A stretch of DNA of 40,066 bases. It comes from an uncultured Pseudomonadota bacterium. GTDB taxonomy: Bacteria > Myxococcota_A > UBA796 > SXON01. The stretch is from the NCBI GenBank assembly GCA_903900265.1, contig CAIUMM010000222.1, positions 1 to 40,066 on the forward strand. The letters run 5' to 3'. The notes beneath the pieces were generated by a model, which saw only the letters and a list, made by a program, of their open reading frames with translations, did not search any database and was not told the DNA's origin. Each line of letters starts with the position of its first letter. The first letter of the stretch is position 1. Positions 1 to 8,550 of this stretch are shown here, one piece after another. Both the position numbers and the translations under genes were made by a program.

Positions 1-22
1 CCAGGATCAAACTCTCCAGTTT
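1..22 (-). rRNA. rrs: 16S ribosomal RNA, 5' end only
   Basis: Positions 1-15 are the reverse complement of the universal 16S 5' motif AGAGTTTGATCCTGG (the 27F primer site, E. coli positions 8-22). By that alignment the mature 5' end falls near position 22, and the gene runs off the left edge on the minus strand. A leader with promoters, a boxA-like site and a hairpin lies just upstream, as expected for an rRNA operon. Confidence 0.93.
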
Positions 23-37
23 GTAATCCTATCCGAA

Positions 38-60
38 GCGACTTCTGCTAAGAAAGTCGC
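38..60 (-). other. 16S leader hairpin
   Basis: On the minus strand GCGACTT (60-54) pairs perfectly with AAGTCGC (44-38) around a 9-nt loop, 16-38 nt before the inferred mature 16S 5' end. Such helices in pre-rRNA leaders take part in folding and RNase III processing. That role is inferred from position; the partner strand downstream of 16S is outside the window. Confidence 0.45.
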
Positions 61-96
61 CCGTTTAAACTCTATTGAACGTACGAAAATCTGCTA

Positions 97-116
97 CCAA
101 TTTTTCAAAGACCAGC
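97..116 (-). promoter_or_regulatory. boxA-like antitermination site in rRNA leader
   Basis: The minus strand reads CTGGTCTTTGAAAAATTGG about 75 nt upstream of 16S. This resembles the boxA / 'TCTTTGAAAA' element common in bacterial 16S leaders, where NusB-S10 bind the nascent RNA to suppress Rho termination. The match is by eye. Confidence 0.55.
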
Positions 117-191
117 ACACTCGACTCGCATCGAATCTGCTACGTTTTCAGGTCGGTTCAACCGAAGTTGACCCTCTCCGAAGCGCCCACC

Positions 192-220
192 CTCTTATCG
201 GACTTCCCGGTTGCCGTCAA
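192..220 (-). promoter_or_regulatory. rRNA operon promoter, proximal
   Basis: On the minus strand TTGACG (220-215) is followed after 16 nt by ATAAGA (198-193), or after 17 nt by TAAGAG. It is the copy closest to 16S. It shares a C-TTGACG box, spacer length and a GATAxxxGGG(T/C)GGGCG context with the middle copy, which supports a real repeated promoter rather than chance. Confidence 0.6.
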
Positions 221-314
221 GAACTTTTTTCGTTCTCGTTGACGACCATCCTGTTCCGAAGATGGTGGATACGGAATGCTTGATGCGAACATCTTGCTTT
301 CCGAATCGCCCGCC

Positions 315-343
315 CTGCTATCTGGCCGTCCGGGGTTCGTCAA
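315..343 (-). promoter_or_regulatory. rRNA operon promoter, middle
   Basis: On the minus strand TTGACG (343-338), a 16-nt spacer, then ATAGCA (321-316) followed by GGGCGGGCG. The layout matches the proximal copy: the same -35, the same spacer, the sequence GATA at the -10 and a G-rich discriminator. G-rich/GC-rich discriminators are typical of stringently controlled rRNA promoters. Confidence 0.6.
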
Positions 344-396
344 GGCGGTTTCCCATCCTCGTCTACCGTCGTGCCGCCAGATCAGCAGCGCACCCA

Positions 397-425
397 TGGA
401 TACTGCGGTGCCTAACGGGCGTCAA
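397..425 (-). promoter_or_regulatory. rRNA operon promoter, distal
   Basis: On the minus strand TTGACG (425-420), then after 16 nt GTATCC (403-398), or TATCCA with a 17-nt spacer. The -35 begins only 9 nt past the stop of the upstream membrane-protein gene. The -10 is weaker than in the two downstream copies, so this one is less certain. Confidence 0.45.
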
Positions 426-433
426 GGCGCTCC

Positions 434-949
434 TCACCCCAAAAGGTGAAACGCCTCGGGGTGCATGCGCACGCATTTGTAGAGCCAGCCGCCGATCATG
501 CCGAACAGCAGAACGCCTGCCCACGCACGTTCGTTACGTTGCACCTTGCTGAGAGCACCGCGCAACGCGCCCCGCCCGAGCACGGCGTCGATGGCGCCAA
601 GAACGGCGAGCCCCACAGTCACCGGAAACAGCACGACGCCGAACGGCTGATTCGCGATGGCGTCCATCGGGCGGAGATGCGCAAACAGCGTGAACGTCGT
701 CGTCATTCCGCACATGGGACACGGCCAGCCGGTGATCTGGAGCATGGTGCACGCGCCCAAACCGAGCTGGCGATGGGTGCCAAAGCCATGCGGGTCGGGA
801 GTCAGGTGCATCGCGATGCCAAGCACGAGACCCGCACCTCCGCCGAAAAACACGCCAGCGACGCGGTCAGCGCCCCCGATGGGCAGCTGAGATGCCCGAT
901 CCACCAGCGTTTGGACCTTGTCGGTCAAGGTACGGAGCACCTCAGTCAT
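434..949 (-). CDS. DUF2752-type small membrane protein
   Basis: This 171-residue protein has the hallmark of DUF2752: a hydrophobic segment followed by a W-P-C-P-x-C-G-M-T motif (GWPCPMCGMTTTF, around residues 73-85), then two further hydrophobic segments. An N-terminal helix of about 25 residues precedes the first membrane segment near residues 28-48. The biochemical role of this family is not known to me; the paired cysteines suggest metal or disulfide chemistry near the membrane, which is inference. The ATG overlaps the zapA stop in a TCAT (946-949 on the plus strand), so the two genes are translationally coupled. The rRNA promoters begin directly after its stop. Confidence 0.75.
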   Translation of the reverse strand: MTEVLRTLTDKVQTLVDRASQLPIGGADRVAGVFFGGGAGLVLGIAMHLTPDPHGFGTHRQLGLGACTMLQITGWPCPMCGMTTTFTLFAHLRPMDAIANQPFGVVLFPVTVGLAVLGAIDAVLGRGALRGALSKVQRNERAWAGVLLFGMIGGWLYKCVRMHPEAFHLLG

Positions 950-1266
950 TTGCGGTCCGGGCCAGGTGTCCCCTCTGGTTCATCCTGACCATCCTGGGAC
1001 AACGCGGCCTCCAGAACAGCCTCCACGGCCGCCAGCTGATGGTCGGCGTCCATGATCTCACCGCGAGCGCGTGAGCGCACATTCCGAAGCTCGCTGGCCA
1101 AATTCAAGGCGGTAAGAATCGCCGCGGTGCTGGGGTCAAACGCCGGAGAACGGCGCATCAGGTCCCGCACACGTCGGTCCACGTCCGCGGCCGCTTGTTC
1201 GAGGTCTTCGCCCTGGTCTGCGCGAAGGGTGTAGGTACGACCGAGAATGGTGATGGCTTTTTGCAC
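946..1266 (-). CDS. zapA: Cell division protein ZapA
   Basis: ZapA binds FtsZ and promotes bundling of protofilaments in the Z-ring. The 106-residue length fits the family. The N-terminus has the expected beta-strand pattern (AITILGRTYTLRAD) followed by a helix beginning LEQAAADVDRRVRDL. A long C-terminal coiled coil carries AAILTALNLASELR, the region that is A/L-N-hhxEL in the family. The GTG start at 1266 is preceded by GGAG. An acidic, polar tail ends the protein. It is transcribed together with the DUF2752-type gene and divergently from the carbohydrate-enzyme gene starting near 1345. Confidence 0.85.
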   Translation of the reverse strand: MQKAITILGRTYTLRADQGEDLEQAAADVDRRVRDLMRRSPAFDPSTAAILTALNLASELRNVRSRARGEIMDADHQLAAVEAVLEAALSQDGQDEPEGTPGPDRK

Positions 1267-1344
1267 CTCTCCGTCCTAACGTGGATTCGGGCGCCCGTGC
1301 GTCCCCGCATGGCGGAGGTGCGACGGGCTGAGATAACGGCGCGA

Positions 1345-3207
1345 ATGCCTAGCTACGTCCTGCACCTGCTTCACTTCAACCTTCAGTATTGTGCGGGAGG
1401 ACTGGACGGTCTGTACGAAGACTGGCCTACGGACGCTGAGTCTGTAGAGAACCAGATCATCGACGAGTCCTTTGCACCGGTGCTGGACGTTCTGGACGCC
1501 CACCCTGGATGGACCTTCGATATCGAGCTTCAGGCCTACATGATCGAAGTGCTCGCCGCGCGTCGTCCGGAGGTTTTGGCGCACCTGCGGGATTTGGCGG
1601 ACGCGGGACAAGTCGAGCTCATCAGCGTTCACTACTCGGACCAGCTCTGGACTGCGTACCCGTGGCATGACGAGGAAGTCTCTCTAACGCTTACCCGGTC
1701 GGTGTTCGAGGCGAACGACTTGCCGCTGTCCGACGTGGTTTGGACCCAGGAAGGGCAGTTCGGACAAGGAATGTTGGAGCGGATGCCCGAAGGCGGGTAC
1801 GCGATCGCGGTGATGCCGCACAATCTGGCCGGCTATACCTGGGGCTCTGACGCGCGGGCGCCGCTGTATTCGTACGCGGCGGCGACGGGTGACGTGCAGG
1901 TCGTCCTTGGCGGCGATGACCACACCTCCGACATGTTCAGCGTTGAGTGGTACTTTCTCGACGACGGAGAACTCTACACCACCGGCAATCTCGACCCTTA
2001 CCTCGGGCCGGCCTTCCTCTACAACGCCGAGGCCACCCAACGACGCGTCGCGGACCTCGAAGCCGCTGAGCGAGACGGCGCGCGGATCATCGGCGTTCAC
2101 GACTACGTCGCCGCCATCGCGGAGGTGACCGCCGCAGAGCCCTTGCCGCCGGTGATCGATGGCACGTGGCAGCCAAACGACACCAGCAATTTGTATCGAT
2201 GGATGGGAGGAAGCGGCCTGTGGGATGAGACCGAGCAAGACGACGCGGTGCTCACGTCGAACACGCGCGCGCGTCACATCGTGGAGGCCGCTGAGGTGGC
2301 CGGCGGAGACCCGGAGCTGCTCGAGCAGGCATGGAGAGAGCTGCTGCTCGCAGAGGTGAGCGACGCGACCGGCTGGAACCCATACTCCACTGAGGTGCAG
2401 TACGCGCTCGACCATGCGACGGCGTCCATCGCGCTCGCCGAGCGCAGCCTCCCGGCTCAGGACGTCTGTGACGGGGTAGACAGCTTTCACATCGATCTTT
2501 TGAGTGGCTCGGTCGCCTCGGGCCCCGCACCCGGCCTCGTCACCATGGACTCGCCGCCTCCGATCGACGTCGTCTCCGGGACCGACCGCACCGCCATCGC
2601 GGAGTGGGGTCTCGCGCGCCAGACCTCGGCCTCAGTTCAGGTCTATGGCGGGACATTCACCTTTCCGCCCGGAGGAGACGCGATCGCCCTAAGCTTTCCT
2701 TGGGACGGCGAGCAGGTGGTGACGATCCCAGCTTTGCTGGAGGCCCCCGTGACGCTCTCAGCGAACGACGTCGCCAAGGACACGTTCGCGCTGCCGCTCC
2801 CCTCCGGCCTGCTGCGCTTGTCCGATGGCGTGTGGCTGATTCAAGAAACCTCGGTGACCCATCTCGCGGCGGTGTTCTCGAAGTCCGAGGGCACGGTGCA
2901 ATTCAAGGACGAGACGAACTCTGGAGCAGCTATCTGGCGATATCGCGTTGTTATCTCCGAGAGTGACGAGGATGCAGAGCAGGCCGCGGTCGCGTTGGCG
3001 ATGGCGCTGAACCTCAAGCCCACGGTGACCCTCCCCTGCCCTGTCCCCGCAGACCCGCCCCCGGACGCTGCCGCCGATCCGGGATGTTCCTGCACGAACG
3101 CGAGCAGGAAGACCACAGCGTGGGTCGGCGTCGTTGGCATGGCCATAGCATGGACGCGGCGGCGCCGATTCCACTCCCGCACGACATCGGTTAGGCGCCC
3201 GGAGTGA
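1345..3207 (+). CDS. Putative GH57/GH38-type carbohydrate enzyme with MYXO-CTERM-like tail
   Basis: About 620 residues. The N-terminal half resembles the seven-stranded barrel of the glycoside hydrolase/deacetylase superfamily (GH57/GH38 type): a first strand with LLHFNLQY, then FDIELQAYMIEVLAARRPEV, then VELISVHYSDQL, and a WTQEGQFGQGM stretch likely to hold catalytic acids. The C-terminal half looks like a beta-sandwich. The last 45 residues read as a cell-surface sorting tail: a Pro-rich linker, GCSC, a hydrophobic stretch and RRRR, as in MYXO-CTERM domains. Oddly, no signal peptide is visible at the start. ATG 1345 sits just before the first barrel strand; ATG 1309 is an alternative. The stop overlaps the ftsY GTG. 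Substrate unknown; family assignment is by eye. Confidence 0.6.
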   Translation: MPSYVLHLLHFNLQYCAGGLDGLYEDWPTDAESVENQIIDESFAPVLDVLDAHPGWTFDIELQAYMIEVLAARRPEVLAHLRDLADAGQVELISVHYSDQLWTAYPWHDEEVSLTLTRSVFEANDLPLSDVVWTQEGQFGQGMLERMPEGGYAIAVMPHNLAGYTWGSDARAPLYSYAAATGDVQVVLGGDDHTSDMFSVEWYFLDDGELYTTGNLDPYLGPAFLYNAEATQRRVADLEAAERDGARIIGVHDYVAAIAEVTAAEPLPPVIDGTWQPNDTSNLYRWMGGSGLWDETEQDDAVLTSNTRARHIVEAAEVAGGDPELLEQAWRELLLAEVSDATGWNPYSTEVQYALDHATASIALAERSLPAQDVCDGVDSFHIDLLSGSVASGPAPGLVTMDSPPPIDVVSGTDRTAIAEWGLARQTSASVQVYGGTFTFPPGGDAIALSFPWDGEQVVTIPALLEAPVTLSANDVAKDTFALPLPSGLLRLSDGVWLIQETSVTHLAAVFSKSEGTVQFKDETNSGAAIWRYRVVISESDEDAEQAAVALAMALNLKPTVTLPCPVPADPPPDAAADPGCSCTNASRKTTAWVGVVGMAIAWTRRRRFHSRTTSVRRPE

Positions 3208-4238
3208 ACGACGCGATCGGAATCCTCGCAGGTCTGGTGCTGCTCGCTGGGGCAGCGGGCGGGCTTGTGTGGTGGACGAGGCAATCCCAGAGCTCGAAAT
3301 CGCTTTTCGGCGGCTCGAGCACCGCGCTCGATGAGCCGGTGGAGCGCGCACCCACGCTCTTTGATCGCATCGGTGACGCGTTAGCGCGCACGCGTGCGAG
3401 CCTGTCCAACGTGTTCGCTCGCGAGAAAATGGACGATTCTGCCTGGGAAGCGCTCGAAGAGGCGCTGATCCGGGCGGACATGGGACCGCGCACCGCATCG
3501 GCCCTGGTGCAGGGCGGGAGGGACGCCAAGGTGCCCATCGAGCGGCTGCGCGGCTGGCTCGCCGAGGAGGTCACCCGTCGGACGTCGAGGTTCAACTTCG
3601 CGCTCGCCTCCCAACCGGAGGGGCCCACGGTCATCCTCGTCGTCGGGGTGAATGGCGCTGGAAAAACCACGACGATCGGCAAGCTGGCCTCGCGGTACAA
3701 GCTGGCCGGCAAAAGCGTCATGCTCGGCGCGGCTGACACTTTTCGCGCCGGAGCCATCGACCAGCTCCGCGTGTGGGGCGAGCGCGCCGGCGTGCCGGTG
3801 ATCGCCCATCAAGAGGGCGCGGATCCCGCAGCCGTCTGCCACGACACGGTAAAGTCCGCGTTGGCAAAGGGCATTGACGTCGTCATCCTCGACACCGCCG
3901 GGCGCCTCCAAGCGCACGCGGCGCTGATGGACGAGCTCGCAAAGGTGCGGCGCGTCGTCAACAAGCTGCTCCCCGGCGCGCCCCACGAGGTATTGCTCGT
4001 GCTCGATGGCACCATGGGACAGAACGCGCTCGCCCAGGCCCGCGTGTTCAAGGAGGTCACCGCGGTGACCGGCATCGTGCTCACCAAGCTGGACGGCACG
4101 GCCAAAGGCGGCGTGGTCGTCGCGATCGCGGAAGAGCTGAACTTGCCCGTGAAGCTTGTAGGCTGCGGCGAAAAGCTCGATGATCTTCGAGACTTCGACC
4201 CTGCGAGCTTTTCCCGGGGCTTGTTCGGTTCAGACTGA
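3204..4238 (+). CDS. ftsY: Signal recognition particle receptor FtsY
   Basis: FtsY is the membrane-associated SRP-receptor GTPase that docks ribosome-nascent chain-SRP complexes at SecYEG. The protein has 344 residues. A membrane segment at residues 4-25 is followed by a short linker and the NG domain: four-helix N domain about 50-130, P-loop GVNGAGKTT at 148-156, ADTFRAGA at 177-184, DTAGR at 230-234, TKLDGTAKGG at 294-303, and GCGEKLDDLRDF near the C-terminus. An N-terminal membrane anchor replaces the long acidic A domain of E. coli. The GTG start overlaps the upstream TGA (GTGA, 3204-3207), so translation is probably coupled. It converges on smc with an 18-19 bp gap. Confidence 0.95.
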   Translation: MNDAIGILAGLVLLAGAAGGLVWWTRQSQSSKSLFGGSSTALDEPVERAPTLFDRIGDALARTRASLSNVFAREKMDDSAWEALEEALIRADMGPRTASALVQGGRDAKVPIERLRGWLAEEVTRRTSRFNFALASQPEGPTVILVVGVNGAGKTTTIGKLASRYKLAGKSVMLGAADTFRAGAIDQLRVWGERAGVPVIAHQEGADPAAVCHDTVKSALAKGIDVVILDTAGRLQAHAALMDELAKVRRVVNKLLPGAPHEVLLVLDGTMGQNALAQARVFKEVTAVTGIVLTKLDGTAKGGVVVAIAEELNLPVKLVGCGEKLDDLRDFDPASFSRGLFGSD

Positions 4239-4257
4239 CCGAAGCACGTCAGGCCGT

Positions 4258-7200
4258 TTAGTCCAGCTTTACCGTGACCAATCGACTGATTCCCGGCTCC
4301 GGCATGCTGACACCGTACAGCACGTCCGCACACTCCATCGTCTTCTTGTTGTGGGTGATGATGATGAACTGGGAGCGTTGCGACATCTCTTTCAGCATCT
4401 GATTGAAGCGCTCGCCGTTGCCCTCGTCTAACGGCGCGTCCACCTCGTCGAGGAGGCAGAACGGCGAGGGCTTGACTCGGAACAACGCAAAGATCAGCGC
4501 GATGGCGGCCATCGCCTTTTCGCCGCCGGAGAGCAGGCTCAAATTCTGCACTTTCTTACCGGGTGGCTGCACATACATCTCGACGCCAGTCTGGAGCAGG
4601 TCGTCTTCGTTCGTCAACGCGAGGCGCCCCGAACCTCCGCCGACAAGGCGGGGGTAGATCTCGATAAAGTGCTCGGCGACTTGATCGAAGGTCTCGCGGA
4701 AGCGCTCGCGGCAGGTGCGGTTGAGCTGCCCGATCGCGTCTTCGATGATGCGCATCGCCTCATCGAGATCGGCGCGTTGGCGGATGATCTCCCCGTGGCG
4801 GTCAGCGACCTCCCGGTATTCCTCTTCGGCCGACAGGTTGACCTCGCCAATGCGGGCGTGCGTGGCGCGAAGTTCGACGAGCGTCCGCGTTCGTTCTTCG
4901 GCGCGCTCGCCGCTCACTTCGAGGTCCGATCGCGCCAAACGCAGCGTCGGCACGCTCTCAGGGATCGAGGCGAGACCGGGCACAGGCACCGACTCCCAGC
5001 CCTCGATCAGCAGCTGCCCGTCGCGGTCGATGCGATCCAGCAGCGCCACAAGGTTGACCTCATGCCGCGTCTCTACGTCCGCCCGCAGGCGCTCAAGTGC
5101 ATCCCGGACGCTCGCGAACTGCGCCTCAGACTTGCCGAGCGCGTCGCGGGCGGCGTCCCGGCGGTCTCGTGCGCTGCGAGCCGCGGTTTCAGCGACGCGC
5201 ACCGCCTCTTTGGATTCGGTGACCTTGCTTCGAAGCGCGTCCAGCTGCGATCGCAGCACGCCGATCTGCTCCCCGAGCGCCTGTATACGCGCCAGCGCCT
5301 GCTCGGACTCCAGCGCGATCGCCACGAGGCGCGTCTCCAGCCGAGACCGCTCCTCCCCAACCTGCGCTACGCGCGCGCCGGCCCGCTCCACACGCGCTTT
5401 GGCTGCGTCGGCGATAGCCCCTTGCGACGACACGACGCTTTGCAGCTGGGAGATCTGCATGCGCAGCGTGCTGACCAAATCCTGCGCCGCCCGCAGCTGC
5501 GGCTCCTCAGCCTCCAGCACGCGCGTCGCGGCGCGAACGGCGAGCTCCGCGGCTTCTTGGCGTGTCTCGGCGGTCGCGATCGTGCTGACGGTGCGCTGCT
5601 CTTCTTGCAGCAGCTCTGTTTTGGCGCGCTCAATCGCGAGCCCCTCGGCGACCCATTGCTGCGCCGCGCGCTCGCTGGCGACCCGACTTGCCCTCCGCGA
5701 CTCCAAGCGAGCTTTGACCTCGTTCTCCACGCCCTCAGCCTTGCGTTGCTCGGCGCGAGCGGCCTCAACCGTAGCGGAAGCCGCACGGACCACCGCGTCG
5801 GCCGCAGGGATCGCCGCCTGATGCTGGCGAACCAGCGCACGAGCCGCCTCAACCCCTTCTTGCGCCGTCGCGACACGCGCGACCTCCGCACGAACGGCGA
5901 GCGCCAGCGCATCCCGAGCGGCCTCAGCCTCCACGACCAGCGCCCGTGCGGCAGACACCGCCTCGGCAGCGACAGAAACCGCGCTGGCCTTGGCGTCAAG
6001 CTCTAGCTTCAAGGCTGCGATCTCGCGCTTTCGGGAGAACGCAGCGGTGCCCGCCACGCCGATCCCCAGCAGCAACACGCCGTCCTCGCGCAGCAGCCCG
6101 CCGTCGGCGCTCACCACGCGCACGCCGGGCTTCCACGCCGCGTAGGCCTCGGCGACCGACGTCGCCTCAAGCACGCGAGGCGCAAGCTGGGCGAGCGCAG
6201 AGGCGCCCAGCTTCGTACCGGTGACGTCATCCAGCCCGGAACGCTCGCCACCGCTGACGACGAGCACCCGAACTTTGGCGCCGCGAGCTGCTTTTGCCAC
6301 GGCGACGGCCGTAGCCACGTCGGGGACCAGGACGGTCTCAAGTCCGCCGTCCAGCGCTCGCGCGAGCACCTCTTCACGCGCCTGAGCAACCTCCAACTGC
6401 GGAGCAAGTAGGCCGAGAACACCCGGAACGGCGAGCGCTTGCTTGAGCCCGTCCGGCGCATCGGCGCTGCGCCGCAGCGCGTCCTCCATGCTGTCGATGC
6501 GCGCGAGCACCCGCTCTCGCTCGCGATCGGCCGCGGTCCACGCTTGCTCCCGCGCACGCACCTGCGCCTCGCGGGATTGCACTTCGAGCGAGGCCTTCCG
6601 AACCGTCTCCTCGGCGCCCCGGACGCCGGCCTGCACCCGGCTCACCTCTTGTTCAGCAGTCCGCACGCCGGCTTCTGCTCCTCGAACCGCCGCGACCACT
6701 GCCTCGCGCGCCTGCTCCGCCGTGCGCACGCCCTCCAGCTGCGCAGCGACCCCTTGTTTGGCCTGCGCCACCGTCTCGCGAGCGCCGGCCAACTGAGCTT
6801 CCACGCGGGTAATCTCGTCCGCGACGCGGGCATCCTGCGCCGCCGCTTCCGCGACGCGCTCTTGATGGCGAACCGCGCGTGCGTCGGCATCGCGAAGCCG
6901 CGCCGCCATGCCCTGGAGCACCGCCCGCGCATGAACCGCCGCTTCGAGCGCCGCGACGGACTCCTTCCGCGCCTGATCGAGCCCCGCCCGGTTCCGGCTG
7001 ACCGAGAGCCCCAACTTCATGGCGTCTGCAGCCGCACCTTCGGCGCGCGTGCGCGTCTCGGGTAGGTCTCGTTCGGCCTCCGCGCACTTTTGCTGCGCAG
7101 CCTGGGCTTCTTGCGCCGCCGAATCCCGCTCGCTCTGCAGACCGAGCACGTCGCGCTCCAACTGCGCGAGGCGATCCCGGGCAGTTCCAGACTCGCGAAC

Positions 7201-8130
7201 TTGGAACTGCTGCCCGGACTCTTCTACGCGGCGGTCCGCCTCGCCTTTGCCGAGCGCGTCGCGGACCTCCCCCAGCTCCACCTCGAACGCATCGAGCACC
7301 GCGCGGCGCTCCACGACCTCCGCCTCGGTGCGCTCTACAGCGCGCGCGGCCTCCTCCATCGCCTGGGTCGCCGCTCGAACCGCCTGGCCCAGCGTACGTC
7401 GATCTGCGATCAACCCATGACATCGGGCGAGCCCGACCGCGATCTCCTCCTGACGCAGCCGCGCCGAAAGCTCCCGCCAGCGCATGACCCGCTGCACCGC
7501 GCGCTCCGCCGTGCGCAGCTGGCGCGCCAGCTCATCGGCGAGATCGCCGACGCGATCGAGGCTCGTGCGCGTCGCGACCAGCTTTTGCAGCGTCTCTTCG
7601 CGACGCGCTTTGTACCTGGAGATCCCGGCGGCCTCTTCGATCAGCGTGCGCCGTTGCTCCGGATGCGCCTGCACGATCTGACCGATACGACCTTGCTCGA
7701 TGAAGCTGTAGAGCTGATTCCCCGCGCCGGAGTCCATGAACAGCTCGTTGAGGTCGCGCAGGCGGACTTTTTCCTGATTGATCAGGTACTCGCTGCCACC
7801 ATCCCGGTACAGGCGCCGCGTGACGTCAATCTCCGCAAAGCGAGCCCAGATTCCAGGAAAAGGCTCATCATCGGCCACAAAGGTAAGCGAAACCTCGGCG
7901 AAGCTGACGCCCTTACGCCCTGCGCTCCCACCGAAGATCACGTCCGTCATCGAATCGCCGCGCAGCGTCTTGGCGCGTTGCTCTCCGAGGCACCACTTTA
8001 CGCCGTCGACGACGTTCGATTTGCCACACCCGTTGGGCCCAACCACCCCGGAGATGCCGGCACCAAAATGAAACGCCGCCTTGTCCGCGAACGACTTGAA
8101 CCCCTGCAGCTCCAGCTTACGGATGCGCAC
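4258..8130 (-). CDS. smc: Chromosome segregation protein SMC
   Basis: SMC is the core ATPase of the bacterial condensin that organises and segregates chromosomes. All expected parts are present in 1290 residues: the N-terminal head (LELQGFKSFAD; Walker A GPNGCGKS at 31-38), about 320 residues of Ala/Glu/Arg-rich coiled coil, a hinge around 540-690 (LGLLAPQLEVA onward), a return coiled coil, and the C-terminal head with signature LSGGEKAM near 1200 and Walker B FCLLDEVDAPLD near 1226. GTG start at 8130. It is the last gene of a minus-strand run after a glucosaminidase and a small hypothetical gene. Partner genes scpA/scpB are not in the window. Confidence 0.96.
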   Translation of the reverse strand: MRIRKLELQGFKSFADKAAFHFGAGISGVVGPNGCGKSNVVDGVKWCLGEQRAKTLRGDSMTDVIFGGSAGRKGVSFAEVSLTFVADDEPFPGIWARFAEIDVTRRLYRDGGSEYLINQEKVRLRDLNELFMDSGAGNQLYSFIEQGRIGQIVQAHPEQRRTLIEEAAGISRYKARREETLQKLVATRTSLDRVGDLADELARQLRTAERAVQRVMRWRELSARLRQEEIAVGLARCHGLIADRRTLGQAVRAATQAMEEAARAVERTEAEVVERRAVLDAFEVELGEVRDALGKGEADRRVEESGQQFQVRESGTARDRLAQLERDVLGLQSERDSAAQEAQAAQQKCAEAERDLPETRTRAEGAAADAMKLGLSVSRNRAGLDQARKESVAALEAAVHARAVLQGMAARLRDADARAVRHQERVAEAAAQDARVADEITRVEAQLAGARETVAQAKQGVAAQLEGVRTAEQAREAVVAAVRGAEAGVRTAEQEVSRVQAGVRGAEETVRKASLEVQSREAQVRAREQAWTAADRERERVLARIDSMEDALRRSADAPDGLKQALAVPGVLGLLAPQLEVAQAREEVLARALDGGLETVLVPDVATAVAVAKAARGAKVRVLVVSGGERSGLDDVTGTKLGASALAQLAPRVLEATSVAEAYAAWKPGVRVVSADGGLLREDGVLLLGIGVAGTAAFSRKREIAALKLELDAKASAVSVAAEAVSAARALVVEAEAARDALALAVRAEVARVATAQEGVEAARALVRQHQAAIPAADAVVRAASATVEAARAEQRKAEGVENEVKARLESRRASRVASERAAQQWVAEGLAIERAKTELLQEEQRTVSTIATAETRQEAAELAVRAATRVLEAEEPQLRAAQDLVSTLRMQISQLQSVVSSQGAIADAAKARVERAGARVAQVGEERSRLETRLVAIALESEQALARIQALGEQIGVLRSQLDALRSKVTESKEAVRVAETAARSARDRRDAARDALGKSEAQFASVRDALERLRADVETRHEVNLVALLDRIDRDGQLLIEGWESVPVPGLASIPESVPTLRLARSDLEVSGERAEERTRTLVELRATHARIGEVNLSAEEEYREVADRHGEIIRQRADLDEAMRIIEDAIGQLNRTCRERFRETFDQVAEHFIEIYPRLVGGGSGRLALTNEDDLLQTGVEMYVQPPGKKVQNLSLLSGGEKAMAAIALIFALFRVKPSPFCLLDEVDAPLDEGNGERFNQMLKEMSQRSQFIIITHNKKTMECADVLYGVSMPEPGISRLVTVKLD

Positions 8131-8175
8131 TGGCCCAATCCCCGAACGCGGATGGTGAATCCGCCCTTGAAAGGT

Positions 8176-8526
8176 TCAGCGGCGCGCGGGGCCGACGTGC
8201 GGGAGCACGGCGGAGGGCACGTAGTCGTTGGTGAAGTACGCGCCGCCTTCAGCAGGGCGCAGCGGCGAGTCGCGACGGGAGAAAACCTCATCGCGCAGGA
8301 GCCCAGCGAGCAGCTGGTGTCCGGGAGGACCGTGACGCAGCCACCGATCCCGAAGCAGGCGGTAGACCTGCTCTTCGGTTCCGCGCTCGCACTTCACGAG
8401 ACGACGAAGGCAGGTGTCAAGGTAGAGCTTGGCGGCGTCGTCCTGGGGGACCTGCGCTTCTTCAAAAACCTCGGTCAACCAATCCAGATAGGCCGGAGGG
8501 GACGTAGTGGACACTTGCGGGGACAT
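8176..8526 (-). CDS. Hypothetical protein, 116 residues
   Basis: I do not recognise this protein. It is soluble-looking, rich in Leu, Arg and Asp, and probably mostly helical in residues 10-75 (YLDWLTEVFEEAQV, LYLDTCLRRLVKCERG). A less regular C-terminus contains GGAYFTNDYVPSAVLPH. The ATG at 8526 has a TGGAG upstream. It lies 24 bp after the glucosaminidase gene and 45 bp before smc on the same strand, so the three are probably co-transcribed. Codon bias matches its neighbours, and no larger open frame competes convincingly. Confidence 0.65.
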   Translation of the reverse strand: MSPQVSTTSPPAYLDWLTEVFEEAQVPQDDAAKLYLDTCLRRLVKCERGTEEQVYRLLRDRWLRHGPPGHQLLAGLLRDEVFSRRDSPLRPAEGGAYFTNDYVPSAVLPHVGPARR

Positions 8527-8550
8527 CAGGACTCCAGACTCTGCGCGTGT

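Larger units (their letters stand above)
23..433 (-). other. rRNA operon leader/promoter region, no protein gene
   Basis: This 411-bp stretch separates the 16S 5' end from the stop of the DUF2752-type gene. It holds three tandem promoter-like copies, a boxA-like site and a leader hairpin. Short open frames on both strands here show no recognisable protein features and overlap the promoters, so they are not called as genes. Confidence 0.7.

Noticed and set aside
158..552. Short open frames on both strands in the rRNA leader.
   Set aside because: They overlap three promoter copies and show no protein-like composition.
1195..1344. An upstream extension of the carbohydrate-enzyme gene to an in-frame ATG or GTG before 1309.
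   Set aside because: It would overlap zapA antisense and adds neither a signal peptide nor barrel residues.
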